Assembly: GCF_022581195.2 (NCBI RefSeq)
Contig: NC_061463.1
Span: forward strand, 1,860,001-1,924,000
DNA: 64,000 bases
Direction of reading: 5' to 3'
Source of the DNA: Helicoverpa zea
Lineage: Eukaryota > Arthropoda > Insecta > Lepidoptera > Noctuidae
Shown: positions 21,501-35,634 of the stretch, one piece after another
How positions within the stretch are numbered: position 1 is the first letter of the stretch
How the letters are laid out: every line of letters starts with the position of its first letter
Notes under the pieces: model-generated
What the model was told of the DNA's origin: nothing
Database searches by the model: none
Seen by the model: the letters and a program-made list of their open reading frames with translations, nothing else
Position numbers and translations under genes: made by a program

Positions 21501-24500
21501 TGTAGACAAAAAGATTTAAGACAATCGGTTTCCGTTTTCTATTGAGCAGATTTCAGCTTTGTCGGTATTTTTAGTTTTTTGCTCTTTGAAGAAAAGAATT
21601 TGCTCATTGAAGTTGTCTGCTTTGACAATACATTGAACATAATTGTCGTACAAATATCCTAAGAAATCTTCTATTCTTTAATTAGATTGTAGACAATACG
21701 GTCTTCATTCATATTGGTACATTCCTTATAATGGCTAGCAATTCTCATTTGAATGAATTGCTTAACATCAGGCCATATTTCAACATTAATGGCAATATGT
21801 AATGTTAGTTCTCTATTTTTGCTTTTGTCATAGAAGTACTGAGACCTTAATTGCTTGTTTTTCATCCGTTATTCAATGAATTATTTCTGTTTCCCCTATG
21901 TTTTATTGGATTAAGTGCTCTTAATACAGAACGGAATTGCAAATAGCACTTTTCACCTTCGCCCCCTCTTCCAAGGACTCTGAGGGTGTTCTAAATCTTT
22001 TCTATTATTGTGCAATAAACAATATTTTTGTCTAGACTGTATAAATATATCAGAGGTCTAGGTATAGGGGATTCAAATTTAATGGCGTTGTTTGCCTTTA
22101 TGTGTTTTGTTTTATAACTTATTTTCTGGATACAGTTGCTCCTTATGTCGTGAGGGATGCACTAATGTTATTTGTACCTAACTCCTTAATGGCAGTCGCG
22201 TATGTGTTCCGGAAATTACTGGACGTAGACAGATTTATCGCTATGTGAAATAACGTCTACAATTTTGCACTGAAAGTACGAAATGCAAATGGAAACATTT
22301 CGTGTAGTTATTGCTTCGTTTACGGGGTATAACATGCCGATCTAAATTCACAGATCTTAAATACCAAGTCGGTCTATTTTTAGCGTCGTCCTCTCTAAAC
22401 CCAAGGTCTCTTGAGATATGAATGAATGTGACAGATTATCGATCGTGAGCCGACCGGTCGATCATGCTTATCTAATGTTCTGAGTAAATATTGGCTCGGC
22501 GCATACCGAGAATTTGGACATAAAGCGATGTGCGAAGGGAGGCTTGCTTAAATATTTAAAGGGTGGAGGATCGGATACGGTATGAAATGCTATGAATGTT
22601 GCTGTTTAATTAATGCGCATTTCTGCTTTTAGTTAATAATGTACATCTAGACTTTGTTTACCTGATCCGTATTTTCCAAATAGGATTTGGCAAAGAACTA
22701 CACCATTTACTTCTAAAGAGACAAAACTTTAGTACGCATTGATAGTGCGGACAATACGATTCTAAACTGCATTCACTACCAATAATAGCATCTTTAACTT
22801 CGAAATTTTCCATATCGCCGGTTACCTTATTAATTTTGTTTGTCCGTGTCCAAAGGTTCGGACATATTGTTCGGTTATTGGTTCCGATGTTCCGATAGCC
22901 ACTACCTGCCGCCTTTACCTGACCACTTGCGTAGTTGTTGTTCCTTTTAAACCGTTCCTTGAAATAGCGATGTTACAGAAATATTTAGACCCATCTGCCG
23001 TAAAATAAACTTTCTATTATAAGGTTTGGAAAGCATATTGCGTGTTTATTGTTACCTGGAATCTATGTGACAATTTTTTTTTTCGGTTTCATTGTAAGAT
23101 GTCCATTCTTATCTTGTCCACTACTTATTGATGGTTTAAATCTTTAATTATTTCAAGTTTACGTTTCCGTATTAGTATTTTGGTAATAAACACTCAGCTG
23201 GTGTTCAGCAAATCCCGACAATGAGCAACAGACAAGCTTCAAGGAGCAAGCATGTAGCAGACACGGATACCCCTACATGTGTATACGTTATACACAATTA
23301 CTGCCAACTTTATGGAGTGCACACAGTAACCATGTAACGTCGGCCCGTCAAAACAAACACGCGAGGCAATACGTCCAATGATTTGATAACTGCAGCGATG
23401 CAACGTTAAACTGAGTACGTTGATCGTAAAACGAACCCCAGTACAATGTTATTAAACGTATTGTCTGTTTTATTGGCGCATATTAAATTGTTATTGTCGT
23501 GACATTGTTTTATTGGCTTTTGGTGCGTGACGTAAGCGTTTTCGAGTTGTCATTGGATGGGATTTCAATTCGTTTTATGCGTACTGATTCATCATAGTCA
23601 CATTTTCACATAAGTAATTTTCAGATGTAGATTTCAGAGTCCATAACTTTATTATACATGTTTTAGCATTAAGTCCTTAATATTTGGTTATCTAGAAAAA
23701 CAGAGGTATTTTTTGTTCGATCATTGAAATGCCTTTAAAATATTTCGTCTGTGTGTACTCAACCTTTTTTGCTCGTCGAGTACACAAAAAACACGTAAGT
23801 ACTTGCGTGTAATCTTCTTCCAGTAAGCACGAATGTTTCATAGAAAAATTCTCTTGAAAGGTCAGCGGTCTCTTTGGTGGCGTTTTATAGTATCGTTAAC
23901 CTTTCTTTATCAGGTTTATGACGTCAGAGTTCCGGGGCACGCATCGCCAACCCTTTGCAGGTGTTGTACCATGTCAGGTTATGTCGGCTTTGAAGGGTTT
24001 TCTGAATGATGGGTAGCGCTTTTTTGAAATTAAAGAGTGAAGTTTTGAGTGCAATTATTTATGTTTTTTTTTAACTTATGTTGTACTTTCTGTAATGTAT
24101 TTTTTTATTTAAGTATCCATTACTTGAAAGACTGTTGGAAACTTCCTTGGTACGATTCAATGTTTTTTTTGCATACTCATAATATTTTGTAAAGCTAAAT
24201 CTGTGTTGTCATATCTCGTCGTCCCTTTTTATGTTTTTCTGAGAATTAATAAACCAAATTAACAAAAAAGCTACCCTTCGCTCAGTCGGCGGACTAACAT
24301 AGAATTTTAATGAAACCATTAAATGTAATCTACGCTTCTTTCTACAAGAGGAAGTAAAATAATAAAATATCGCTTGTCTAGGTTATTTATATAAAATAGA
24401 GCGCCTATTATTTAATAGTATTTCTATAGACCATAGAATAATGCATCCATTTAGTAGATCACGATTAAGATTCTGCTTACTGTTTGTAGATCGCCAGCGC

Positions 24501-26803
24501 GTGACGCCGACATGGATTTTTGCAATTTCGAACATTAAAATCAAATATGCATCATGTTACATGTTAATAAGATTAACAAAGTTGTCTGCCCATTAAAGAA
24601 AGTCCATAGCCCGTAGCCCGGACCGCTAGACCGTGGACTCTGTAATATTTTGAATAAATTACTATTTCCCATCGTAAAGGAGGTATGAATAAGAATTAAG
24701 TGTTTTTATTGGATTCATTGCCGTAATACGTGTTTTGAAATTATTTTCGAGTGCATACTGATAACGTTTTAATAGTCCTTCGACCTTGTAATGACTTTTA
24801 CGATGCATTTATGTTGTATGGTAGAGATCACACAAATAAAGCAAAATATAGACCCCTATAAAACCCATATTGCCGTGTAATATAGTAAATATTAATAAGT
24901 TTAAATACATTATATTGTAACGCTGCGTAATCCTGACTATTAAGGGGTTAACCCTCGCGTTTTAAATACGAGAAAGCGCTAAAGGTTGTAATTAAAACGC
25001 ATAACTTAGACTCTAAATAGATTAAAATAAACACTGCACGTGCTTGCAGTTTTTCACTTGAACAAGAATGTTAAATGACGTTTAATTGATAGTATTGTTT
25101 TCTTAAGGTATAAAAGTACCTTTAAATATTCAACGGTAAGTTTAAGCGATAATAAAGTCTCGCCAGATACGGTTAAACTATCACGCAGAATATATTGCAA
25201 TACAATGCGCCCCATCTTTAATGCACCAAGAAATTTATTACAGCAAACCGAGCGATAAACTCAAAAATAAATTGGGTGTCGCCATAATACGTGTTACTTA
25301 TACCCGTAGACTATTATTCGTATATAGAACGAATGGGGGTAAACGGGAGGCGATTTCTTTACGAATTTATTGTTCGCGCGCCGTTTTCGCGTCGTATTCA
25401 AAAGAGTTATTGGTTATTGTCGATGGGCACGTTATTGTTCGACTTTAGAGGGGGGCGCTCGACTCCGTATGTTATCTTTTTCGAAATGGCAATAAATTTT
25501 AAATGAATCGCCGTGTGATTGCAATCGTTGAAGTGGTTATCGGTTTCAAAATGTTCTTTTGTATGCCGGCTGATGTAGCCGACGCCTTTTATCGGTGCAT
25601 ACCGGACCTTAATCGACTGTTATTTTTCCATATAGCTTTAATTAAGAAGTAAAAATGTGGTTCTGTGTGATGGACGTTGGTGTTGTTTCTGCGTTATTAA
25701 GTTTTGTTGGTTCATAATTTTTTATATCGCGCCCATGTTTTTATAGTGCGAGGCTTTGTAAAAAACATAAAAAACATACGTGAGCATACTGACATTCTTG
25801 TTGGAGATTTCGTCGATAGTAATTTAAGTCAATACAGAATATCAAATCAGAATTAGAGTCGGTCAATAAATTTCTACAAAATATAAAGGCTCTTAAGATT
25901 GTTTTGATGAATTCCAATCTTGTTGCCTTGATGTGACCTTAACAAAAATCCTTAAGGCACTTACACTATACCATGAAACAGTCGATGACTTAATACAGTA
26001 CACCACAGAGAGTACATGATCCATCGACAAGCACAGAGCGACTCATTGCCCTCAGTTGACACTGACAATTTGCGCGGGAAAATTAGCAGCTGCGACTGTT
26101 TCCGCCATTCCTGCTATGTAAATCATTTTAAACGACAATTCCGGTTCGCTTTCAATTAATTGTATGTATTGCTGTTTTGTGTTTTAGTTAAGATACTAGT
26201 GATGTTAATATAAAAAAGATAAACAGACGTTTGATATCTGTAAAAAAAGATTGAAGTAATTTTTTTTAAATGTGTCTAACGTAAGTTTATGTTTTTTGTA
26301 AAAATACCGTAGTTTTTAGTATAGAAGTCGTTATGTTTTACTACGTAAACTTTTGGATAGTCATAATAGTGCATTGACCAGTTACCAGCTGCGATGATTT
26401 ATAAAAGTTGAAAATGTTAAATCACCCATTCATTTGCCTATCACTCCTTTCAAGTTTCATCAAAACTCATCAATGCACTTTGTAGTTCCACAACTCGTTT
26501 TCCTCAATCGATAAACAGCTGACACTCATCTACATACAAATGTACAACACTCAAGTTTATCGATAACTTTCCAACACTAGTGATGTGATATTAACAGACC
26601 ATTACGTACGTTACACTTCATCAAGCGTTATGTCGTAGATATTAACATATTCAATATCAATACTGTTTGTTTACAAATAGTGCACGGAAGTGCGTGCACG
26701 CTTCCAATAAGCTAGGAACACTATAAAAATACAAATAATATAGGCACGTGCTTTTGATTTTTATAGCATTTGTTTATAGCCCTTTAAGGGACGTTTTGTA
26801 GTA
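18563..26803. other. Long non-coding stretch
   Basis: No supported gene. The longest frame (20100-20423, minus strand, 107 codons from ATG) has no domain and is of a length expected by chance in 64 kb of AT-rich DNA. CpG-richer patches occur near 20830-20950, 21290-21360 and 24480. None has a clear promoter or exon structure. Confidence 0.4.
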
Positions 26804-26981
26804 AACTAGCCGTTTTCCCGTGGTATCACCCTCATCCCGAAGGAACTACTGCCCGTAGCGAGATTAAATATAACCTATGTTGCTTGGGGGTGTAGCTTTC
26901 CAACAATGAAGAATCAAGAATTTTTCAAATCTTTTCAGTGTAGTTTCGGAGCCTTTATTGTACAAACAAACAAACAAAAAA
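26804..26981 (+). repeat. Lepidopteran dispersed repeat ending in (CAAA)n
   Basis: It begins 'AAACTAGCCGTTTTCCCGTG', runs through 'TAACCTATGTTGCTTGGGGG', 'GTAGCTTTCCAACAATGAA', 'TTTTTCAAATCTTTTCAGT' and 'GTAGTTTCGGAGCC', and ends in CAAACAAACAAACAAA. This order matches an abundant lepidopteran repeat that I recognise. It is moderately diverged and about 180 bp. Confidence 0.75.
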
Positions 26982-29744
26982 TATATAACCGAAAAAGAAA
27001 CATTATTGAATTAGGTACGTTCATCAGTACGAGGAAATTAAACGTGATTATTTTATGAGTTGTTGATATTTCCCTTTCGGATATTCTTAAATGAAATGTT
27101 ATGGTTTGCGTGTATCACGTCACACGATAATCGAGTTGCTTAGTCGCGGTAATAAATCATATGAAAAAAATATTAGGTCAATGTATAATTGGGAAAAGGG
27201 TGGTTTTGAGTTTTTGTGTACAATATTACGAATTTCAAAATTAGATTGAGAATGTCAGTTTCATAATTAGATTAACAGCTAATTAACTTAGTTTTATAAG
27301 TTAGGTCCAATAATGTCAGTTTATAAATCTAGATTGTACCAAGTGATTATTCTAACAGACAATGAAAGTAAAACACTTATTTACCTAACAACCATCTCAA
27401 AATAAAAAAAAACACAAAAAAAGCCGTATAATTACCGCACTTTCATCAATGACACGGAATTTGAAGCATCCGCGTCGCGCCACCCGTCTGCGCGGACGCA
27501 GCGGATTAATACAAATAATTGTATTATAGTCAGCTGTTGCTAAGCCGAATATCATCAAGTTGGTATTCCGCATTCCTAGAGATTGGCGCTATAAAGATTC
27601 AGTTAATAGTCAGCGGCTCATCCCACGTGCTTCTGTATTAAGGCCAAGATTCTGTTCGTGCATTAAATATTTATTTTAAACTATTTTTTTCATATTATTA
27701 TATTTACGCATTAAGCTGTTTTTACTCAGATACCTCGCCTGATACGTCGTAGATTCAAGATATCCAGTTTTACAATTAGGTAATAACGGAAATGTCGCCA
27801 TTTAAATCGGCTATTTAGGTATTCAAACGGACTACTTACAAAGTTTTTTTCCTAAGTATTTGATTTTTTTCTTTGAATTAGAAACCTATTACGCAAACGC
27901 TGTTATGTAAAACAGTTGCTTAGGCGTCTAGTTTTCGGTAACCTTAAACCTAATGAACGAAGCCACAAAAATACAGACGGAACTTGGCCTAGAAACATAA
28001 AGGAATTACTTATTTGTCACCAATCTTTTGGCATAGTAACACTATGGTGTTGGTTTCATTTGGCTTGAATTAGCAAGGTATTCCTTAAATATTTTGGTTT
28101 GACTTTCGTTCCGAGGGAACTAAATAATAAGTAGCTTATGTCTTAATCCTGGATGTCGGCCCGTTTGAGAGTTAATCACTTACAAATTGAGCGTTAAACA
28201 CAAAAAAAATAGTGCAGACTCCTTCAAGTCTCTAGATACTTACAAGTTAATGGAAAATACCAGACCTTTATAAAGAAGTTCCACTTAACACTGAATCCCT
28301 TATACCTCCAATTTCTAATTCAAACCAGTGACAGCCAGCCCAAGCTTCGCCTTAACCGGTGTTATATGTAATTGGGCCAGGATGTCGGGAATAACCGACT
28401 GAGTCATACAATCTCGTGCCTACGCCCACCGCCGGTACACTTTCAGTTCGCCTACAGTGTGAACACAGCTGATAGAGTCGCTTGGTACTTGGTCTAGGCT
28501 GGATGATGGTGGGGACAAAATATTTCTTGACAAAATATATCCTGGAAGTATGGCAAGGGTGATTGTAAAGATATCCTTGTAACAGAAAGGAACTTTACCC
28601 AGGCATTAATTCAGTAATGAAACTGACAAGTTAAAATGATAAAGAAATCCAATAAGATCTTGACTATTCAACTCCGAAGAATGAAGCCTAGGATCTCTTG
28701 CTTAGAATAACGGTATAACACAAAAAACGAAAAATTTGCAATAATTTAAAAGCGTCTTAACTTTTCCTAAAATACGACGGTCTAGATATTTCTTTCGCGA
28801 AAACCAGGACTTTGAAGATAAATAGATTTATGCACGTTTATTCAACGATGCAACGAGCCATAGCATATAGGCCACACACAAGCATAGTGACACTGGTATG
28901 ACACCATTCAGATTTAGAACTATCATAAGCGATCGTACAACTGACCTAGTGGTATTTCGCCAAGTTAAATCTGATCTATCGATTAGGGAAGTGTCGAGTT
29001 TCTTTAGGCTCCAATCGTAGCATTTATATTCAAGTTATTTAAAGATGAAGATACGGTTTCAGTATGTATTTATGTGGATAATTGTGGTTTGGATCATTAT
29101 TTAGGAACGTGTAGCTGGGATAAGGATATAAGCATTTGCAGGTGAGGAAATATCCACTTTTCGTCGTCCATTAACGATAGTTTTGTGTCAATTTCGTCAT
29201 GTTCCGAATCTAAAACAAACTATTTTACAGGCTGTAAAGTTTGTAGATATTTGTGTTTACAAGACTACTTCAAGACGTCATCCACCATATTGCTTCCTGA
29301 TTACCACTGATAAAGTATCACCTCACTTCTAGATACGTAAAATAGTGTAAGCGCCCACCAGCGAACGATAAACGTGTCTTCAAGCCAATCGCTAAATAAA
29401 TGAACACAAACACGTATTTTCACGTGGAGGCCTTCAGAAGTCCGAAATATGCTTCCTACTTCAACATAAACGGGAAACATTAGTCTGTCTGTCTAGCGAA
29501 CGCTAGATCAAACTGGATAACTTCCTTTGAACGTCTTTGAAAATTCCTATCATATTTTTAGTGGTGTCGTACTTATAATGCACAAGGTTTGTCTTGACCT
29601 ACCGAAAAGCGGAAAAAAAAACTTTTGCCAAGAGATTATCTACTCAAAAGTTCGAAATGTCTATAGATTGTACGATTACTTCTCATAAATCGTTACTATA
29701 TCAGAACAAAGCATGCTACTTTTCAGTTAAGATAAGATAAGAGT
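26982..29744. other. Non-coding, nothing recognised
   Basis: AT-rich; no gene, repeat or promoter that I can support until the target-site duplication of the LINE tail (29734-29744). Confidence 0.4.
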
Positions 29745-29829
29745 ATTAAGCATTAATGCTCAATCCTTCTCCGTGTGAGAGGAGGCCTGTGCCCAGCAGT
29801 GGGACGATAAAAAGGCTGTAACAGAACAG
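29745..29829 (+). mobile_element. LINE 3' tail insertion with 11-bp target duplication
   Basis: Eighty-five bases end with the lepidopteran LINE hallmark 'GTGAGAGGAGGCCTGTGCCC' AGCAGTGGGACGATAAAAAGGCTGTAACAG. The 11-mer AAGATAAGAGT is repeated exactly on both sides (29734-29744 and 29830-29840), so this is a severely 5'-truncated retrotransposition event. The same tail occurs at 56075-56244. Confidence 0.8.
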
Positions 29830-29840
29830 AAGATAAGAGT

Positions 29841-30393
29841 GGCCTGAATTCACGTATCAGAAAAAAATTGCGCACTCGTTCACAAAAAGAAAATTAATTT
29901 CACTGTTTAATCATGAAGCATCTAAGAGATGACTATTTCTTTGATGTTTCGCACGACTCTGTCATTGTATGATTAAAGATCTGACATTTCCAGTTTAGAG
30001 TTACTTGTTCTTTGTGATTAGCTTTCCGACTCGGATAAATATAGATTTCAGTTACGCACAGACCGCAATAGTTTTACACAGTGTACCTTCAACACCTATG
30101 AACCGACCTTAACCTTCGAGCATTTATTTAATTCTAATGAGTAAAGGCGGAAATCGTAAACACTCGTTGGATAAATATATGCTAACCAGTAGGGGCCAAA
30201 CAAACTCTATCGTGAATACAAAGAAGGTCAATTTATAACGACAGGTGACACATTAGTGAGGCTCTTCTCACCCTAAAAGCGTCACCAAACGATATTTCTG
30301 TACCTTTTTCGCGAGCGTTATAAAAAGCAGACGTGATTATACGCAGACAAAATCGCGGAAACAATACCCGTTCGTCTGCCGCTACTAAACATG
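29841..30393. other. Non-coding, nothing recognised
   Basis: Between the LINE tail and the piggyBac relic. It may hold further decayed piggyBac sequence, but nothing aligns by eye. Confidence 0.35.
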
Positions 30394-30486
30394 TATAAAA
30401 CATCTGTTACTACGCACCGTACCCACTAGATACGTCTTACTACGCCGTAACCAGTTCCTTAAATACATTGTAAAATATTGCGGTTT
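30394..30486 (-). pseudogene. piggyBac-type transposase relic
   Basis: Minus-strand translation gives QYFTMYLRNWLRRSKTYLV then GTVRSNR, about 30 residues. 'YFTS-x5-NWL-x3-KTYLVGTVRSNR' is the familiar signature of piggyBac transposases, where the FT lies just after a catalytic Asp. Here that D-N is replaced (P-Q precede YFT), and the frame closes a few codons after RSNR, where family members continue. It is a dead fragment; no TTAA-bounded ends were found. Confidence 0.55.
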
Positions 30487-33400
30487 TTTTCCAACGCTAA
30501 CGCGACACTCATATACATAATGTAAATTATCTGGCCAGACGACATTTCGTACTTTTAATTCGATCATTATTTTCTTATATAAAAATGAATGGGATTCACA
30601 AATTACGGGTTTCAATGTCACACGTGTATTTAGGTTGGACGTGCCAATTTCTTTGGTTTGCGCCTCAAGGTCTGCTGTTAAGTGGGCGTATATAGGTTAG
30701 TAGGATCGTCGGCTAGATATTGCATTGTGTGCTCTGGGAATCTATTGGTTTTGATTACAGTAGCCTTTGTGCGCCGGTGCGAGGTATCAAGTGATTGGAG
30801 AGGATTCCTATCTGTTGATAACGTGATGCCTACGTGATGTTTAGGTTTGTAGACGAGTCTTGAGAATTTGTGCGGCATGTCTCAGATTGCTGAAATTTTG
30901 AATGAATCTTGACTGAATCACTGTGGTGGTTTTTGCACACGATGAAAACTGAATATATATCAAAGTGGTCGAAAGAATTAGAAGCACGTAGAATACAAAG
31001 TAATTTTTTTCCTACAAATTGATCGTCTTGCTTTAAGGAAATTGTATGTTTAAGTAAATTATCAGCTTAAATTTATTCTAGGAATAAGATGTCCTTCGAC
31101 TAATAAAACATCTAAGCATATTTGTCTTTCCTTATACGAGGAAAGACGTTTTGCGCATTTGCGGTACATCTTAAGTTTGATAATAGTTTTTATCCTGTTG
31201 ACTGGGAATTCTTCTAAACACATGTGCATAGAATTATCGTAACGTGCATAGAATTACCGTAAAATTAACATTATATTTCTGTTGTAATTGCAAATTCCGT
31301 TGACGACTATTTCCTATGATTAGTTACCGATTTGCATTCACAACCAATTTGTTGAATTTTCAGATAGCTTCCTCGATGATAATAAATTTTAAATATGACG
31401 TCATTAAGAAAAAAATTGTGGGATGTCGTTGATATACTGTTGTCAGAAAACATTGATATTCCTGTTCAGAATTTACAGTGAAACGAAAGAATTATCATGT
31501 AAACCGAGAGTTACAGATGCATTTCAGCCCACGCCCGCTGTAAAAGTGTGAAAGAAATAGGTTAATCGAGGTGTTAGAATAAGCTATGATCTAGTGACCT
31601 AGGTCCGGCTAGTTGCTGTTATCTTCCGTGAATACTTGGCAATGAGCTAACGAAGCATTTTCAAAAGGGATAGTTGAGGATACCTTGGGATACCTTGGCA
31701 GCTAAGTGGCATATATTTCATGAATCCTTTTAAAATTACAGTAACAATAGAAACATATTTGCTGATTCTTCAATTTGTTTTTATTATGAAGTATATCTTC
31801 GTAGCTTATTCTATGCGTAACTATTCCAATATCCCAGTTAAAACAGGCTGCGTCGACCAATGCACCACACGTTCAAAGGTAAACGGTATGATTCTATTTA
31901 TAAATTGACAATCATACAATGTGGTACATTCTTACGTGTGCCAAGATATGTATGCGACGTGAACAGCTCGAAATAGCTCTTGATTCATTGCGTATTGTGC
32001 AATTACATGCACTTTCCTTATGCAGCTCTCTTAGGAAATACTGGCTTTCCTTTTTGGTGCGTCTATGGACATAGTTGTTCGACTGTTCCATGAGTATGGT
32101 CCTCGTTATGGTATATGTTTGGTATTCTATTGTTCTGCTGACCTGTTGTGTAGTTACGACATTCTTGTCATCTAGATATACATATATTGATATCTACTTA
32201 ACTACGCTTATCACCAAGTATCCCAATCATTCCTATACATGTGTTTTATGCAAATTTTTATTGTAATGATTTAGTTTGATTGTAATGGTAATTAATGCGG
32301 GTGCTATGCTCATGCTGTAGTTTTATCATACCTGCCTCAGAATATAGCTAGAGGAACTTGAATACTACTTAAAAGAGCTTTCAGCAAAGAGCAAAATTTA
32401 AATAATCCTACGTCAACCACCTCATTCTCACCTCAAAAAAACTTATTTTAACTTCATTTGCTTACGCAAATTCCGCTTTCGCAACTATTCTCCAAATAAC
32501 ACAAAGTGATTGTAATGTAATGTGCATAAATATTCGGGCTTCAAGTAAAAGAGTGCAAGTGTCAGTGAACTAGTACTCGTAGGCGATAATCCAATTTGAT
32601 GCTTGTTCCGCTTGGCAACGCATCTTCATACCAGAGATTGGAGATTTTCACTGTAACCTACGTAATTTTTGATGTTGGTTCATCAAACTCACAGCTTGGT
32701 GGAACATAGTTTATTTAAAGAAAATTATTTTCGCAAATATCTATTTTTATTTGCAATAGTGCAAGAGCTTAAATGTCTATGTTGATATATTTAGGACCAC
32801 GTGAATTTCTGGAGAAAAAATCTTTTCCAGAAATATATATGTATGTAGATTGGTTATCTAATTAAGGTATACCGTAAGTACTTCTTGTCTGAACTAAACC
32901 AAAATATAACCCACAAAACCTACAATATTCCTTTTAAATAAACATGAAGACGCCACAGTACTTAGGGATTTACGCCCTACAACAATTCCATTTGCTAATT
33001 ACTTAGTTAATATTCAAGCGGTGATTTTCCTCGTCCATTGTGAATTATGCTCGGACGTACTTAATTAACGATGTTACCTCTGTTCTGTCACACCGCATTC
33101 AGGCCCACGTGACGACTGCAACTGTTGCAATGTAGCCTGACCTAGCACCCTATTCTAGTGTCACTAGATAACGTTACTTAGGTCAAGACTGCTCTATAAA
33201 TTGTTGCATTCTAAAATCACTCTAAAATATATTCAACGGACAGTACGAACACCAATAAATAACCACGAATATTGCACTTTATTACGTCTGCAATTCTACA
33301 CGTTCAAACACTTTTATGAGGTGAAAAATGTATGTAGTCTATTTTAAATTCTAGAAATACACTCAGCATTTGATTGTACATGTCGCATGATGACAAATTT

Positions 33401-33681
33401 TCCCGGTTTTCCTGCATTTGCGTCATCTTGTTAATGCTGGTGCATTATGAAATAAGCTTTTGTATTTAAAGTGTTTAATGTTCTCTTGTCTGGCTTCAAC
33501 AGAGATTAACCTGTTGTCACGTTTATGAATGCATTTCCACAAATTTTAGCTATTCTTAAACAGTGTAGCGTATTTTAAAATGAATGGTGATGTGCATATT
33601 TAAATGGTTGCTACGTGGCATTTATCTCGTTTCAGATATGAGTGATAGATATAGTTGCGGATAGCGTAGTAGGTGCCCTAC
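30487..33681. other. Non-coding, nothing recognised
   Basis: No gene or repeat supported. An acceptor-like TTATCTCGTTTCAG ends at 33636, just before the CpG-rich patch, but no matching donor is convincing. Confidence 0.4.
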
Positions 33682-33779
33682 ATGGTTGCGTCACACGGTC
33701 GTAGGCGCCGGCGGCGGCGCTTGCGCCCGCGCATCTCGGTCAGTGTGCCACGCGCGCACGCACCTAGTCACGCGCACAG
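33682..33779 (+). promoter_or_regulatory. CpG-rich patch with initiator-like TCAGTG
   Basis: A sharp GC/CpG-rich island of about 100 bp (GGCGCCGGCGGCGGCGC, then repeated CGCGCGCACGCAC) in AT-rich surroundings. GGTCAGTGTG at about 33738 resembles the arthropod initiator. An internal or alternative promoter or an enhancer is possible. The translated frame is arginine-rich and looks like a composition artefact. Confidence 0.25.
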
Positions 33780-35627
33780 ATTCACACCAGATTACGCATT
33801 TTCACTAAGATTTTACACATTACAGATGATAACGTGCCTTTGTCATCCTTTATACATTTATAGACATTTTTATCGCAAGATATTGCTTTAGCAAATACAT
33901 TCCATTAGGTTTCTTCCTTATTGTCACACCCAAGGTCGGTTAGTGGTTTTATTTGCTACAATATATATGTTTTATTTAAATTGTTTTAGATAAAAATTTT
34001 CAGTAATATGATAAGAGCGTCGTGCAAAACTAGTTTCGTTTCTGCTGTCTTTTCCTTTATTAAAGTCAATTAGTTCAGACTCTCTGCCAAGTTACTGGTG
34101 CATTTGGCTACAATTAAATTTCGTCTCAGTTTTATATGATTTTACAATCTGTTAAAATATTTATCGCAATGCGGTAGTGGTATAAACTTAGATGTTTATT
34201 TATTGATAGGAATATGTAACATGAAATATTCAGTTTCTTTTATATTTTCTGATCGTTATTTTCGTTCCAATGTCACTTTTATTTTTGCGATGTGCGAACT
34301 TTTGTTGCAAATGCAATTTTACACTCATTGTGACAAGGTGACCGTCGATTTTTATGCAATTTTTTATACCTGTTACCGCATTTTTTTGACGTGAGAACTT
34401 ACAGATTGGAGTAGAGCCAGCATCTCGTTTCCTATAGAAAAAATGTAACGTTGAAGTCTCGGGTGCATTGCTACATAAATTATTTACGACTTTAATGAAG
34501 TTGCATTTTATTTTATGAGTGTTTACATTCCGACGATTGATGGTTTCATACGCTAAATAGTTGTGGAAAAGACATGACAGATGACACTCTCATTTATACA
34601 TGCACTGAGCACTAATGCGAGATGCATTTAAAATCTTATAAATCTTCGGATTTTTTTTGGTTCTTTTTGTCTTAGTCATTTATTCTTTTACGTTTCCGCT
34701 GTAGTGACGTAACTAGGAATATGTGTAGTATAAATAGCGTCCTCAGTAATGTATCTCGGATAGGCCGTGGGTCAATATAGAGCTATATTAGATGGCGTAG
34801 TGCCGCCATTACGCGTCGTCAGGAAGGGAGCGCTGTACTGTGACCATGTTTTTTAATGTATTGGGATGTCTCAATCTTGGCTTTTTGTATGTTAATCTTT
34901 TGGTTGGTGTAGAACTTGAAAAAATGGGTAATAATGCGTAAAATGATTCAATTGTCTCAAAATCTAAGCCATCATTGACCTGCGTCCTTTATCAATGCTA
35001 CTCACACAAGCGGTCATTGTATGCAAAATAATTCGGATGTCCAAATGATGTATAATATTTGAATTATAGAGTATCTTATTAGCACAATAGTTACATACAA
35101 TGCCATTAAAATCTTATAAGAATAGGTAAATGTTCCAGACGTTTTTGGTTTGACTTTTGAATGACCGTCGTTGTAGATGTAAATGCAAATTGTGTCTTTG
35201 CTTAGAACATCAGACGATCTATTATAGTTTTACTTAATTCTCCTATTTATATACGTCTGTTGTTTCTGCATTTGTGGGAATTTGTATGGATAGTTTGTAG
35301 TTTGATGTACACGGTGGTGCAAAAGGTGACATAAAACTGCTAGAGGCAAATGAATATGTATAACATTTGGGTACTAAGGCTTATATTTCCGGCTAGCTAA
35401 CTTTGAAAGGTCTTTTAAGAAATGGTATAAAATTTCAGAAGTGTCAGTTCTTTATCTTATTCTAGCTTAACTTTTGCACAAAATAACCTTGTAGACATAT
35501 TGGTCATTATGATATACGCAGAAACGACATCAAATAAAACCAGAAATCCGTCATAATAAGTTCGGATAAACTATTCGTTGTCCAACAGAGAACATAAAAC
35601 AGGCAAAAGCTATGATGAAAGACAACA
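33780..35627. other. Non-coding; one isolated CTCF-like motif
   Basis: At about 34789 TTAGATGGCGTAG followed by TGCCGCCAT resembles the motif cluster at 7058. Nothing else is recognised up to the target-site duplication of the foldback element. Confidence 0.35.
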
Positions 35628-35634
35628 CATCCGT

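Noticed and set aside
33682..33891. Arginine-rich ORF (RRRRRR-type) from the CpG island
   Set aside because: The residues come from GGC/CGC runs. There is no homology, and the continuation is low-quality AT-rich translation.
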